64,000 nt of DNA. It comes from Bicyclus anynana (taxonomy: Eukaryota; Arthropoda; Insecta; Lepidoptera; Nymphalidae). Positions 21,549 through 31,707 of this stretch are shown piece by piece; positions within the stretch are counted from its first letter, which is position 1, and every line of letters begins with the position of its first letter. Under the pieces are notes generated by a model. The model was not told the origin of the DNA, made no database searches, and worked only from the letters and a program-made list of their open reading frames with translations. Where the stretch lies: assembly GCF_947172395.1 (NCBI RefSeq), contig NC_069086.1, forward strand, positions 3,318,501 to 3,382,500, in the 5' to 3' direction. Position numbers and translations under genes: made by a program.

Positions 21549-21868
21549 GCCGTGATAGCCTAGTGGATTTGACCTTTGCTTCCGATTCCGGAGGATGTGA
21601 GTTCGGATCCGGTCCGGGGCACGCACCTCCAACTTTTCACTTGTGTGTATTTTAAGAAATTAAATATCACGTGTCTCAAACGGTGAAGGAAAACATCGTG
21701 AGAAAACCTGCATACCAGAGACGGAGAATTTTCTTAATTCTTTGCGTGTGCGAAGTCTGCCAATCCGCATTGGGCCAGTGTGGTGGACTATTGGCCTAAC
21801 CCCTCTCATTTTAAGAAGAGACTCGAGCTCAGCAGTGAGCCGTATATGGGTTGATAATGATGATGAAC
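21549..21868 (+). mobile_element. SINE-A copy, complete; contains the outer end of palindrome 1
   Basis: A full tRNA head (GCCGTGATAGCCTAGTGG) is followed by the complete body. Only its 3' third, from 21752, is mirrored at 24057-24173. Confidence 0.85.
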
Positions 21869-22276
21869 GTAAGCAAACAGTAGATTATGTATTAGTATTA
21901 TTTCACATTCCAATATTATACAATGATAATATTCAAATTCAATAGTTTGAATATTATTAGCATATGGAATATTCTGGGTATTAGAGTGGTTGAACGTGGA
22001 TGATACTGTTAATGGATTGCATGTATATAGGTTTAAAGGTTTCATATTAACCACAGCGGTATACGGACTAAACCAAATTAATTGAATTCCACTACATTAT
22101 AATATGCGGCACTTCATTACTGGAACTAATTAAGCTAACTGATTCAATATATGTTTATTATAATTATGCAGGTAATTATACCGCAGCCACTTTACCTTCA
22201 TATCATTTGTGGTTATCATGATAATGTAATATTTGGCCAACCGAGCATTGCTGGTGGTTTGATTATTTTCTTTTTT

Positions 22277-22560
22277 GAGCCGTGATTGGATATGACCTCT
22301 GTCTTCGATACCGAGGGGTTAAGTTCGAATCAGGTCCGGGGCATGTACCTCCAACTTTTCAGTTTTGTGCATTTTGAGAAATTAAATATCTCAAACGGTG
22401 AAGGAAAACATCGTGAACACCTGAACATCTGAGAATTATCTTAATTTTGTTGGTGAGTTAAGTCTGCCAATACGCTTTGGACCGGTCCGCGTGGTGGACT
22501 AATTAGCCTAACCCCTGAAAGGAGACACGTGCTCATCAGTGAGCCGAATATGGGTTGTTG
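22277..22560 (+). mobile_element. SINE-A copy in the left arm
   Basis: Head GAGCCGTGATTGGATATGAC and B box AGTTCGAATCAGG. Mirror copy at 23365-23648. Confidence 0.75.
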
Positions 22561-22618
22561 ATTATTTATCATTATTTTTTTTTGTTTATTCTTAATAATT
22601 ATAATTCTAATTTATTAA

Positions 22619-22808
22619 CTAGCCGACGCCTCGTGGTTATACTTATGTAGTTCCCATTCTCGTGGAAATACACCGTTAAAAATTTACATTTGACACTCAC
22701 AATGACAACTACTTCCTATTACTAAAAGAATTTACAAAATTGGTTTAGTAAATCCTGAGATATATCCCAAAACATCACAAACATTACCGCTTTATAATAT
22801 TAGTATAA
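22619..22808 (-). mobile_element. Helitron-like element in the left arm
   Basis: It runs CTAGCCGACGCCTCGTGG to GCTTTATAATATTAGTATAA. Mirror copy at 23117-23306. Confidence 0.6.
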
Positions 22809-22850
22809 ACAAAATTAGAGTGTAATGATTAACGTCTTTATAGTTAAACA

Positions 22851-22963
22851 CTAGCTGATGCCGCGCGGTTTTACCCGCGTGGTTCCCGTTCCCGTAAGAA
22901 TATGGGGATAATATATAGCCTATAGCTTTTCTCGTTAAATGGGCTGAAATAATTTTTCAGATC
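22851..22963 (-). mobile_element. 3' half of a broken Helitron-like element
   Basis: It begins CTAGCTGATGCCGCGCGG and stops after CTGAAATAATTTTTCAGATCG. The missing 5' half (GGGCCAGTAGTTCCTGAGAT to TTAGTATGGA) is found at 24705-24806, on the other side of the inserted arms. Confidence 0.65.
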
Positions 22964-22994
22964 GCTATAGGCTGCTATAAAAGCTATAGACTAT
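22931..22994. repeat. Palindrome 1 spacer
   Basis: This 64-bp spacer holds the Helitron break and a short local duplication of CTATAAAAGCTATA. Confidence 0.8.
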
Positions 22995-24173
22995 AAAAGC
23001 TATAGGCTATATATTATCCCCATATTCTTACGGGAACGGGAACCACGCGGGTAAAACCGCGCGGCATCAGCTAGTGTTTAACTATAAAGACGTTAATCAT
23101 TACACTCTAATTTTGTTTATACTAATATTATAAAGCGGTAATGTTTGTGATGTTTTGGGATATATCTCAGGATTTACTAAACCAATTTTGTAAATTCTTT
23201 TAGTAATAGGAAGTAGTTGTCATTGTGAGTGTCAAATGTAAATTTTTAACGGTGTATTTCCACGAGAATGGGAACTACATAAGTATAACCACGAGGCGTC
23301 GGCTAGTTAATAAATTAGAATTATAATTATTAAGAATAAACAAAAAAAAATAATGATAAATAATCAACAACCCATATTCGGCTCACTGATGAGCACGTGT
23401 CTCCTTTCAGGGGTTAGGCTAATTAGTCCACCACGCGGACCGGTCCAAAGCGTATTGGCAGACTTAACTCACCAACAAAATTAAGATAATTCTCAGATGT
23501 TCAGGTGTTCACGATGTTTTCCTTCACCGTTTGAGATATTTAATTTCTCAAAATGCACAAAACTGAAAAGTTGGAGGTACATGCCCCGGACCTGATTCGA
23601 ACTTAACCCCTCGGTATCGAAGACAGAGGTCATATCCAATCACGGCTCAAAAAAAAAAATAATCAAACCACCAGCAATGCTCGGTTGGCCAAATATTACA
23701 TTATCATGATAACCACAAATGATATGAAGGTAAAGTGGCTGCGGTATAATTACCTGCATAATTATAATAAACATATATTGAATCAGTTAGCTTAATTAGT
23801 TCCAGTAATGAAGTGCCGCATATTATAATGTAGTGGAATTCAATTAATTTGGTTTAGTCCGTATACCGCTGTGGTTAATATGAAACCTTTAAACCTATAT
23901 ACATGCAATCCATTAACAGTATCATCCACGTTCAACCACTCTAATACCCAGAATATTCCATATGCTAATAATATTCAAACTATTGAATTTGAATATTATC
24001 ATTGTATAATATTGGAATGTGAAATAATACTAATACATAATCTACTGTTTGCTTACGTTCATCATCGTTATCAACCCATATACGGCTCACTGCTGAGCTC
24101 GAGTCTCTTCTTGAAATGAGAGGGGTTAGGCCAATAGTCCACCACACTGGCCCAATGCGGATTGGCAGACTTC
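22995..24173 (-). repeat. Palindrome 1, right arm (1,179 bp)
   Basis: Inverted near-identical copy of 21752-22930. It ends partway through the SINE-A, while the left arm's SINE continues to its head, so this arm is the derived copy. Confidence 0.9.
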
Positions 24174-24201
24174 ACAGAATTTAATTTCTAATTTAATTTT
24201 C
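24174..24201. other. 28-bp junction between the two palindromes
   Basis: It is built of repeated TTTAATTT-like words related to the start of the next arm, suggesting slippage during joining. Confidence 0.6.
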
Positions 24202-24675
24202 TTTAATTTCTTTACATTAAATGTGACATTTTGAAATATTTAAACTATAAACATAAACACACATATAACAAAGATATTAGTAATTTTGTTTGAACACCTG
24301 TGCAAACCTAACGATCATTATGTACCTACGACGTCATTAAATCGTACCATTTTGTATGGGGCATTTTTAAGGGATCCGCGGCAGCGCTGCAAATGACCCT
24401 TTAGATCCCTGTAGCTCCGAAAGTAATGATCGCAGATACCCTGTTACTTTTACAAAATTGCTTTACTATTAGCATACTCTTAATTTATATACAATTTCAA
24501 AAACTGTCATCATCTCTAGTAGGAAAATCAACCACTAGTATGTTAAGTATGATTGTGTGCTATTAAAAGATTTTCACAACAATATGAATGTACTTCGTCA
24601 TAACTTCACTACTTTCAACCAGCAATGTACAACATCACAATCTAACTGATCACATCAAATCGTGTATCAAGTGCT
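24202..24675 (-). repeat. Palindrome 2, left arm (474 bp)
   Basis: Each position x pairs with 49678 minus x. I saw no mismatch with 25003-25476. It contains an inverted piece of repeat family P (GCAGCGCTGC, GTAGCTCCGAAAGTAATGAT). Confidence 0.9.
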
Positions 24676-24725
24676 GATCTGAAAAATTATTTCAGTGTTA
24701 GAACACTGAAATAATTTTTCAGATC
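24676..24725. repeat. Perfect 24-bp hairpin of Helitron sequence
   Basis: GATCTGAAAAATTATTTCAG plus TGTT is followed by AG and then its exact inverse, AACACTG...CAGATC. It lies where palindrome 2's left arm ends. Confidence 0.85.
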
Positions 24726-24806
24726 GGGCCAGTAGTTCCTGAGATTAGCGCGTTCAATCAACCAAACAAACAAACAAACTCTTCAGCTTTATAATATTAG
24801 TATGGA
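24705..24806 (-). mobile_element. 5' half of the broken Helitron-like element
   Basis: CTGAAATAATTTTTCAGATCGGGCC continues to GCTTTATAATATTAGTATGG, the usual 5' end of this Helitron type in reverse. It completes the 3' half at 22851-22963. Confidence 0.65.
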
Positions 24807-25002
24807 TTAACATTAGAATTCTAACCGATATTTAGGCAGCGTGGTGGTTTCAGCTCCAGAAGCCTCTTTAAGAGAGAGGAGTGTCCAGTGTCCTGTTAAC
24901 CTTATTTAGGCTCATGATGATTATAGGAAAAATACCAGCTCCAAAGTATAACGACAAATTATGGAAATAATATCAGTTACCTATTTTATTATTCCCAGCT
25001 TA

Positions 25003-25476
25003 AGCACTTGATACACGATTTGATGTGATCAGTTAGATTGTGATGTTGTACATTGCTGGTTGAAAGTAGTGAAGTTATGACGAAGTACATTCATATTGTT
25101 GTGAAAATCTTTTAATAGCACACAATCATACTTAACATACTAGTGGTTGATTTTCCTACTAGAGATGATGACAGTTTTTGAAATTGTATATAAATTAAGA
25201 GTATGCTAATAGTAAAGCAATTTTGTAAAAGTAACAGGGTATCTGCGATCATTACTTTCGGAGCTACAGGGATCTAAAGGGTCATTTGCAGCGCTGCCGC
25301 GGATCCCTTAAAAATGCCCCATACAAAATGGTACGATTTAATGACGTCGTAGGTACATAATGATCGTTAGGTTTGCACAGGTGTTCAAACAAAATTACTA
25401 ATATCTTTGTTATATGTGTGTTTATGTTTATAGTTTAAATATTTCAAAATGTCACATTTAATGTAAAGAAATTAAA
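25003..25476 (+). repeat. Palindrome 2, right arm (474 bp)
   Basis: Inverted match of 24202-24675. Homology to repeat family P continues past this arm to about 25620, so this arm is the original and the left arm the copy. Confidence 0.9.
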
Positions 25477-25620
25477 TTGTATGAATATTCATTTAATTAC
25501 GATAAATGATTTTTAATAGATTTTTGATATTTTATAACCTTAAAATTAGTTAACATCGACCTTATTTAAACGAATGTATCATAAAAATCAATATATTCAA
25601 ACCTACTCCTCATCCCCATT
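25150..25620 (+). repeat. Dispersed repeat family P, fullest copy
   Basis: It includes GATGATGACAGTTTTTGAAA, AACAGGGTATCTGCGATCAT, CTTTCGGAGCTACAGGGAT and TTAGTTAACATCGACC. It aligns along its length with 55480-55975. No frame or TIR identifies the class. Confidence 0.65.
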
Positions 25621-25782
25621 AAATAAATACAATATTATTATAATACTTACTGTTAAAGAGAACCCCAAATGAGAAGACAATACTGGCTACAGTATCAAGT
25701 TATCTCAATAACATTAATCAGAACTGAATAAGCGTGTCATTCATGATTTGACTCACACGTACATAATAACAAGGTAAAGTTA

Positions 25783-25975
25783 TCTATACTAATATTTTAA
25801 ATAGGAAAGATTTGATTGTTTGTTTGCATCGAATATTCTCGGGAACTACTGAACCGATTTGAAAAAATCTTTCACTGTTGGAATGCTCCACTGTCCCCGA
25901 GGACTGTATGCTATAGATCCCCGTATTCCTACAGGAACGGGAACCACGCAAGTAAAACCGCAATGTACAACTAAC
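25783..25975 (+). mobile_element. Helitron-like element
   Basis: TCTATACTAATATTTTAAAT to GGGAACCACGCAAGTAAAACCGC; the CTAG end is eroded. Confidence 0.55.
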
Positions 25976-26159
25976 TGTCCCATATATCCGATAGCCAGTA
26001 CCTAATACAGGATCTTGTTTTGTTTTTATGTTTGTAATCGTAAATTGTATCGAGGCCTATTTATGTTTGCGCATAATTGGGAGGTTTGTTAATATAATTT
26101 GATTCATTTATTATGTATACAGCTGCCTCGTAGCTCCAACAATGAAATACTGAGTTTTT

Positions 26160-26365
26160 GAATATTGTATAGAAGCAGGCGTTACTTTGCGGAAGTTCAT
26201 TATGAATATATAACAATTTATTTATTTTGCTATTATCCGCAATAAGCTGACGAACCCATGCGACAACGTCACCCAGGTCCGACAAAATACTCTCTACGTA
26301 CGTTTCACTCCGAAACCGGAGCATCCTCAGGAGATGTTGACTCTACAACATGCAATTGCACGCTT
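26160..26365 (+). repeat. Single-arm copy of the fold-back family
   Basis: It carries GCAGGCGTTACTTTGCGGAA and ACCCATGCGACAACGTCACC. The 87-residue minus-strand ORF (26061-26324) overlapping it reads ETYVESILSDLGDVVAWVR and belongs to the repeat. Confidence 0.6.
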
Positions 26366-26729
26366 TCTTTTCTTTATTTTCAAATTTAAATAATGTGTGT
26401 GTCGGAGAGCACTTTTGCTAGTTTTCGAAACACAAAAGATTGCCTTCTTATTCTTAAAATATATATTTTTTTTAATATTTATGTTTTCGTAATGTTTCTT
26501 TTGCACAAGATGTTAGCCAACAAAAGTCTTGGTAACTGTTTCAAAAGGAGAGCCTGTGATAACCAGACCTTTGTGATTTAATGAAAGCTGAAGTTAATAA
26601 GCTGCTTCTACCATTACGGTAGGCAACTATGGAGTTTGGAGCGTAATTTGGGAGGTAGCAAGTTTTAAGGGGTCTGACAGTCAATTGTCGTTGTGTAAAG
26701 AGTAATCTATACTAATACTAATATTATAT
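26366..26729. other. No recognised element
   Basis: A 62-codon plus-strand ORF (26393-26581) has no recognisable motif; I do not call a gene. Confidence 0.4.
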
Positions 26730-26910
26730 ATTTTTTTAAAGAATATTTACCATATCTTTTAAATACGACCAATATTCCCATACCCCTCCAACTAGTCGGG
26801 AAAGACTGTATTAGGAGTGGGTACGACAGTAGACCATCGGGGCGGGGAACCACCACCCCTCAGTGATGAGTCCGACCACTCTTACCGATTAACTAATGAG
26901 GCTATGCATT
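26730..26910 (-). mobile_element. SINE-D copy
   Basis: It carries CCAATATTCCCATACCCCTC, CAACTAGTCGGGAAAGACTG and CAGTGATGAGTCCGACCACT. Confidence 0.6.
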
Positions 26911-27378
26911 GCCACGAAACCACGTGATTTCTCATATTATGTTTATGTAAAATAGAAAAAAATTACACTTTGTCCAAATTTTAACTGTTGACGTTCTAGA
27001 TTATTAAAACCTACCACATTTCAAAGCCACCACGATTCCGACTCCGTTATTACCTATCACACTTACCTATGGTCTGTATGCATTGACGAACTTTAATTTT
27101 TCCTTCGATTTTATTTGATTCAGGTTTTATAAAATGCAGTAAGTCTGGTTGTCACAGGCTCTTTAATCCATTACGATGTATCACAATATCAAGTGTCGTG
27201 TAAACTCGCACCATAATCGAAAAGTTCTCGCTTCGTATGAGAAATCTCTTCGATTAAATTATGTAGACGTCGAAAATAATCTCATAATTTCCAGGTATTT
27301 ATTGTCTTCCATTTCGTCTGAAATTTTCATTTTACGTTGTTTGTATTTGTTTGTGTGAAATTGTAATTGTATATTGGG
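26911..27378. other. No recognised element
   Basis: Includes a 60-codon ORF at 27176-27358 with no motif. Confidence 0.4.
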
Positions 27379-27588
27379 CTAGCGGACTCCCACTTCGCCC
27401 ACGTGGAGTTCAGTTTTTCACAAATCCTGCGGAAACCATGGATTTTTCCGGGATGAACTATATGTTATTCTATAGGAAAAGTCTATTTTCATTCCAAATT
27501 TCAGCCAAATCGCTTCAGTAGCCGCAGCGTAAAGGAGGAACAAACATACTTACACTCACACAAACTTTCGCCTCTATAATATTAGAGT
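27379..27588 (-). mobile_element. Helitron-like element
   Basis: It starts CTAGCGGACTCCCACTTCGC, includes CAAATCGCTTCAGTAGCCGC, and ends CGCCTCTATAATATTAGAGT. Confidence 0.65.
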
Positions 27589-27611
27589 GGTTTTTTTAAA
27601 AATGATTATGC

Positions 27612-27740
27612 AACCTTTTTGGCGCATGGAAATGCTCTGCGAATGGTTCAATTCCCAGCCTAGGATAATATAAGATTTTCTTAAATTTTCTAAAATATAC
27701 CAGTTCTGGTCGCTAGGTGGACGTGAACCGTGGGTGGTTA
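27612..27740 (+). mobile_element. Possible tRNA-headed SINE remnant
   Basis: A B-box-like GGTTCAATTCCC follows an eroded A-box region. No other copy was seen in the window. Confidence 0.3.
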
Positions 27741-27765
27741 TTAAGTTACAATCAAATATGTCATC

Positions 27766-27985
27766 ATGTCAGCCGATGGACGTCCACTGCAGAACAGGCC
27801 TTTTGTAGGGACTTACAAACATCACGACACTGAGCCATCTGCATCCAGCGAATACCTGCGACTCGCTTGATGTCGTCAGTCCACCTTTTGGGGGGTCGAC
27901 CAACACTACGCTTTCTAGTGCAGGGCCGCCATTCCAGCACCTTAGGATCTCAACGGAAATCGGCTCTTCGAACTAGATCTTCGAC
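27766..27985 (-). mobile_element. RTE-type LINE 3' fragment
   Basis: It has GATGGACGTCCACTGCAGAA, the TGCATCCAGCGAATACCTGC tract and CATTCCAGCACCTTAGGATC, in line with the copies at 11265 and 54499. Confidence 0.65.
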
Positions 27986-28254
27986 TATCAAAGATGTACT
28001 AACATGTAACTTCCGGTAGCATCGGTAGTCGCTAACAGATCTTTAGAATATTCTTTATCTTTAGAGATTCATTAGCAGACATCCATCCTCTGTCTTCCTT
28101 ATAGGAATAACCCTGCGAGGTCCCGGCCAAGACCTAGGGGGTTATTGAAAAGGGTAAAAATGATCATGTATCATGAAAATTACTATTAGATTTGGGAACA
28201 CCAATTTTCTGTTACCGTCATGTAGTATCTGTCGCTATAGCTTGGCAAGTTCCT

Positions 28255-28700
28255 TGATGACACTCCCATGATATGCGGGCGATGGGGGGGAGGACTGCGC
28301 GGCTGTGAGGTCGTGCGCGCGGGGCAGAGCGAAGGACTGCGCTGGTATGAAGTCGACCGCGCGGGGCATCGCTATAACAACGCGGACCATCGGGAGTGTT
28401 ACGAACGAATTTTTTAGATATAATTTTCTTTTTTATTTTTTTTTTATTTTATGTGACTTATTTTTTATTTTAATGGCTTTTAGTTTATTGTAATCCGACA
28501 TTTTTAGATATTAATTTGCATTATATATTTTGACATTTCATTGCTGTACTACAACTGTAGTTTTGACATAAGTTATTTTAATTGGTGAATGCTGTGATAA
28601 CCTGTAATTAGCTGTGCAATAACTTAGTATATTAATGTAAATTATTGACATGTGACATTGTATCAGCTATTGGTTGTCCTTATTAAATAAATAAATAAAT
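28255..28700 (+). repeat. Possible non-LTR retrotransposon 3' end
   Basis: A GC-rich patch (28270-28400) passes into AT-rich sequence ending TTGTCCTTATTAAATAAATA with an (AAAT)n tail. The tail type suggests a LINE, but no reverse-transcriptase motif is visible. Confidence 0.35.
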
Positions 28701-28992
28701 TTGCCAAGCTATGTTTTATCATTAAATAATAAAAAATATTCAATTAAATTTGGAACGTTTCCAGAATATCGTTACAATTACGCCTGCGAACTACAGTCAA
28801 AACTAATTAAGGCTCAAACTGTTTTAGGTATTCTATTGTTAATCAAGTTCACGGTTGAGAAAATTCACCGTTTATATCTGTCTTTAGCAACGAGTCGATA
28901 GCTAACTAGAGTACAAATAGCTATGAATATCTAACAAACTTACAAAGAAGAAGTTAATAATAAGAATAATATAATTAATATTAATAATAATA

Positions 28993-29208
28993 CTAGCGGA
29001 CGCCCGCGACTTTGACCGCGTGGAATTCAGTTTTCACACATCCTACGAGAACTGGATTTTTCCGGGATGAAAAGTAGTATGTGTTAATCCAGAAAAAATC
29101 TATTACCATTCCAAATTTCAACTAAATCGCTTCAGTAGTTCTGCACAAAGGAGGACCAAACATACACACTTACATACACTTAAACACAAACTTTTGCCGT
29201 CTCCGTCC
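28993..29208 (-). mobile_element. Helitron-like element
   Basis: CTAGCGGACGCCCGCGACTT, then TTCCGGGATG-type body, TAAATCGCTTCAGTAGTTCT, and an eroded 5' end. Confidence 0.6.
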
Positions 29209-29693
29209 GTCTGTTTTTTGGGATGAAATGTGTTTTCCATTTTCCATCAAAAATTTCTGTAAAAAAATTGCTTCCAAATCGATTAATCTGTGACGTCATG
29301 TTTCCATGCGTGCTTACGATATACATAACAGATGCTTATGACATACATTATCTGATACAAATCCTCGTAACTTATAAGTTTTCGACTTTAATTATCACCA
29401 TTATCTCAATACATAACGACGTTTCTAAACTGCTTGTAAACTCAGTTTGGATTTTTTTTTGTGTAAGTTTAATCTGCAGTCAGTCGACAGACTATAAGCG
29501 GAGTAGTGGTAGAAGAGCATAGCGTTGGCAGAACTGGGGACCACTGTCCTCAAATCTGTATTAAGTCGAGCACGTCTGCCCGTTTTAACCTTTTGACTCT
29601 ATCGGCAGTCAACAGCCCACAAGTAAGTGGGTTTTTAACAAGCGTGTTCTATATTGAATTTTGTGCTTCTTTATCTCTTCTTGACATACGTGC
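29209..29693. other. No recognised element
   Basis: A 99-codon plus-strand ORF (29223-29522) is Ile/Thr/Ser-rich, as expected of AT-rich noise. Confidence 0.4.
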
Positions 29694-29970
29694 ATACGTG
29701 ATAGCCCAGTGGATATGACCTCTGCCTCCGATTTCGGAGGGTGTGGGTTCGAATCCGGTCCGGGCCATGCACCTCCAACTTTTCAGTTGTGTGCATTTTA
29801 AAAAATTAAATATCACGGTGAAGGAAAACATCGTGAGGAAACCTGCATACTAGAGAATTTCTTAATTCTCTGCATGTGTGAAGTCTGCCAATCCGCATTG
29901 GGCTAGCGTGGTGGACTATTGGCCTAAACTCTCTCATTCTGAGAGGAGACTCGAGCTCAGCAGTGAGCAG
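29694..29970 (+). mobile_element. SINE-A copy
   Basis: Head CGTGATAGCCCAGTGGATAT, B box GGGTTCGAATCCG, body to GAGACTCGAGCTCAGCAGTG. Confidence 0.85.
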
Positions 29971-30782
29971 AACGACATATCTTCTTGAATTGTTGGTATT
30001 TCCAAGTATTGGTGTATTTCAGTGTTGCGTGAGTATAAATGGAATATATGAATTTTGACTTTGACTTTGAAACGGTCAATTTTAACATCCTTTTGCGTCT
30101 GGGGACAAAAAGGTACACAATAAAATCATATTTGCCACTATACGAATGTATGAAAATCACATTACTGATATAGAAATCCCCTTTTTGTCCCCAGGCTTTG
30201 GGGATCTGTTACAGTCAATCTCGCTGTCTCGACACACGAGACAGCTCCGCAATACAGGACGGGAATGTAATAAAAAGTGGGAATATTTTTGTTAGAAGTT
30301 TAATTCAACTTTTTGGGGGACAAATGCTTGGTACGAAACTGGTACGTGCCTCGTAATTCGCATATTTTCTTATTTCCCGGTGGAGCATACGTGGTATAGT
30401 GCGCATTGCAGGCAAATGCAGGCGATTTAGTGGATTCCTCGTGGATTTTGATTTTTTTTTGGGAAATGTTTTTCCCAATGATGGACTTCGTAGTACGATT
30501 CAAACAAGTCACTGTCTTTCATCGTGTTTTAGTTTTTGTGCTTATCTAACATAGTTATTACTATCAAAATGACCTTCATTGCGCCATTTAGCCATTTGAC
30601 ATCTTGATTCATTAACTGATTGAAACAAATCCTACAAATGATGTGAATAGACAAACTATAATTTATTTCAGGGATAACCTCATAAAAATCAATTCAGTTT
30701 TCTTTATAGATATCAGCTATACAGAACAGACAGACAAAAATGTTATAAGTGCAAATGTAAATATAATTGCGACACTATTGCC
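29971..30782. other. No recognised gene
   Basis: Contains a TTTTGACTTTGACTTTGA motif near 30050 that could be a LINE tail, and otherwise unassigned sequence. Confidence 0.4.
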
Positions 30783-31160
30783 TGTACTAATATTATAGAG
30801 TAGGTAAAGTTTGTGGTGATGTAATCTCTGGATCTACTGAACTGATTTTGAAAATTCTTTTACCTATACTACTAGATGTTAGATTAAACAAAAATAAATA
30901 TCACGTGTCTTAAACGGTGAAGGAAACATCGTGAGGAAACCTGCATACCAGAGAATTTTCTTAATTCTTTGCGTGAGTGAAGTCTGCCAATCCGCATTGG
31001 GCCAGCGTGGTGGACTAACTCCTCTCTTTCTGAGAGGAGTTTGTAACGAAAGATATTACTAGAAAGCCACGTTATTTGTGAGTGTCATAGGCTATATTTT
31101 ATCCAGGTATTCTCACGGGAACGGGAACTACGCGAGTGAAACCGCGGGACGTCGGCTAGT
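30783..31160 (+). mobile_element. Helitron-like element interrupted by a SINE-A fragment
   Basis: The 5' part is TGTACTAATATTATAGAGTA to about 30896. The 3' part, TACTAGAAAGCCACGTTATT to GTCGGCTAG, runs about 31053-31159. Confidence 0.65.
30897..31042 (+). mobile_element. SINE-A fragment inserted in a Helitron
   Basis: A 5'-truncated piece begins AATATCACGTGTCTTAAACG and continues through GTCTGCCAATCCGCATTGGG. Confidence 0.7.
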
Positions 31161-31707
31161 GTTATATAAAACAAAATTTCGCGTAACTTTGTTTCGCTTC
31201 GGTAAACCGTTTCAAAAATAATGTAAAATGGAAGCAATTCTTCAAAGCCTGTACTGAGAGCGTAAATGCAAATCCAGTATTCTTCGATTTGAATACTAAG
31301 TGGAACATGGAATACAAAATCCAGTGGATTCTAAATTCGATCATGCGGCTCAACGTTCCGAATGTTTAGAACAACTTTTCTGTTTCGTTCCGTTTTTACG
31401 TTTATAGATATATTTATTTCTGAGTTTGTTGGTTTTAAAACGTTTCGATGTCGTGTAAAATGTAGTTTCCGGCAACATGAAAGTTACGAACCGTGCAAAA
31501 AAATGGAAAACTATTTTTATTTACCTACAGAAAACAATACAGGTAGGTAGGTATATATTTTTTAATTATTTAACTTGACAGAAATCGGCCTTCCGACATT
31601 GATTTCTAACTATTCTTGAAGTTATGAGGGGCAATGTTTTGAACTCAGTTTGTTTATAGGGCTGAGTGAGATCACACCGTGTACAAGAAAAGATTTTATA
31701 CTATTAG
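31161..31707. other. No recognised element
   Basis: Opposed short ORFs at 31162-31353 (minus) and 31362-31550 (plus) show no known motif. Confidence 0.4.

Larger units (their letters stand above)
21752..22930 (+). repeat. Palindrome 1, left arm (1,179 bp)
   Basis: Each position x pairs with 45925 minus x on the opposite strand, with no length change across the arm. I saw three substitutions (21812, 21858 and 22270) over what I compared. The arm holds a SINE-A 3' part, about 400 bp of unique sequence, a second SINE-A, a Helitron and part of another. A spurious 82-residue ORF appears once in each arm. Confidence 0.9.

Noticed and set aside
21806..24119. Two identical-looking 82-residue ORFs (21806-22054 minus, 23871-24119 plus), suggesting a duplicated gene
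   Set aside because: They are the same sequence in the two palindrome arms, part of it SINE-A, with no recognisable protein features.
28305..28493. GC-rich ORF beginning MRSCARGRAKDC as a small gene
   Set aside because: It starts in a short GC-rich patch and runs into a T-rich tract encoding Phe/Leu runs; more likely part of a repeat end.
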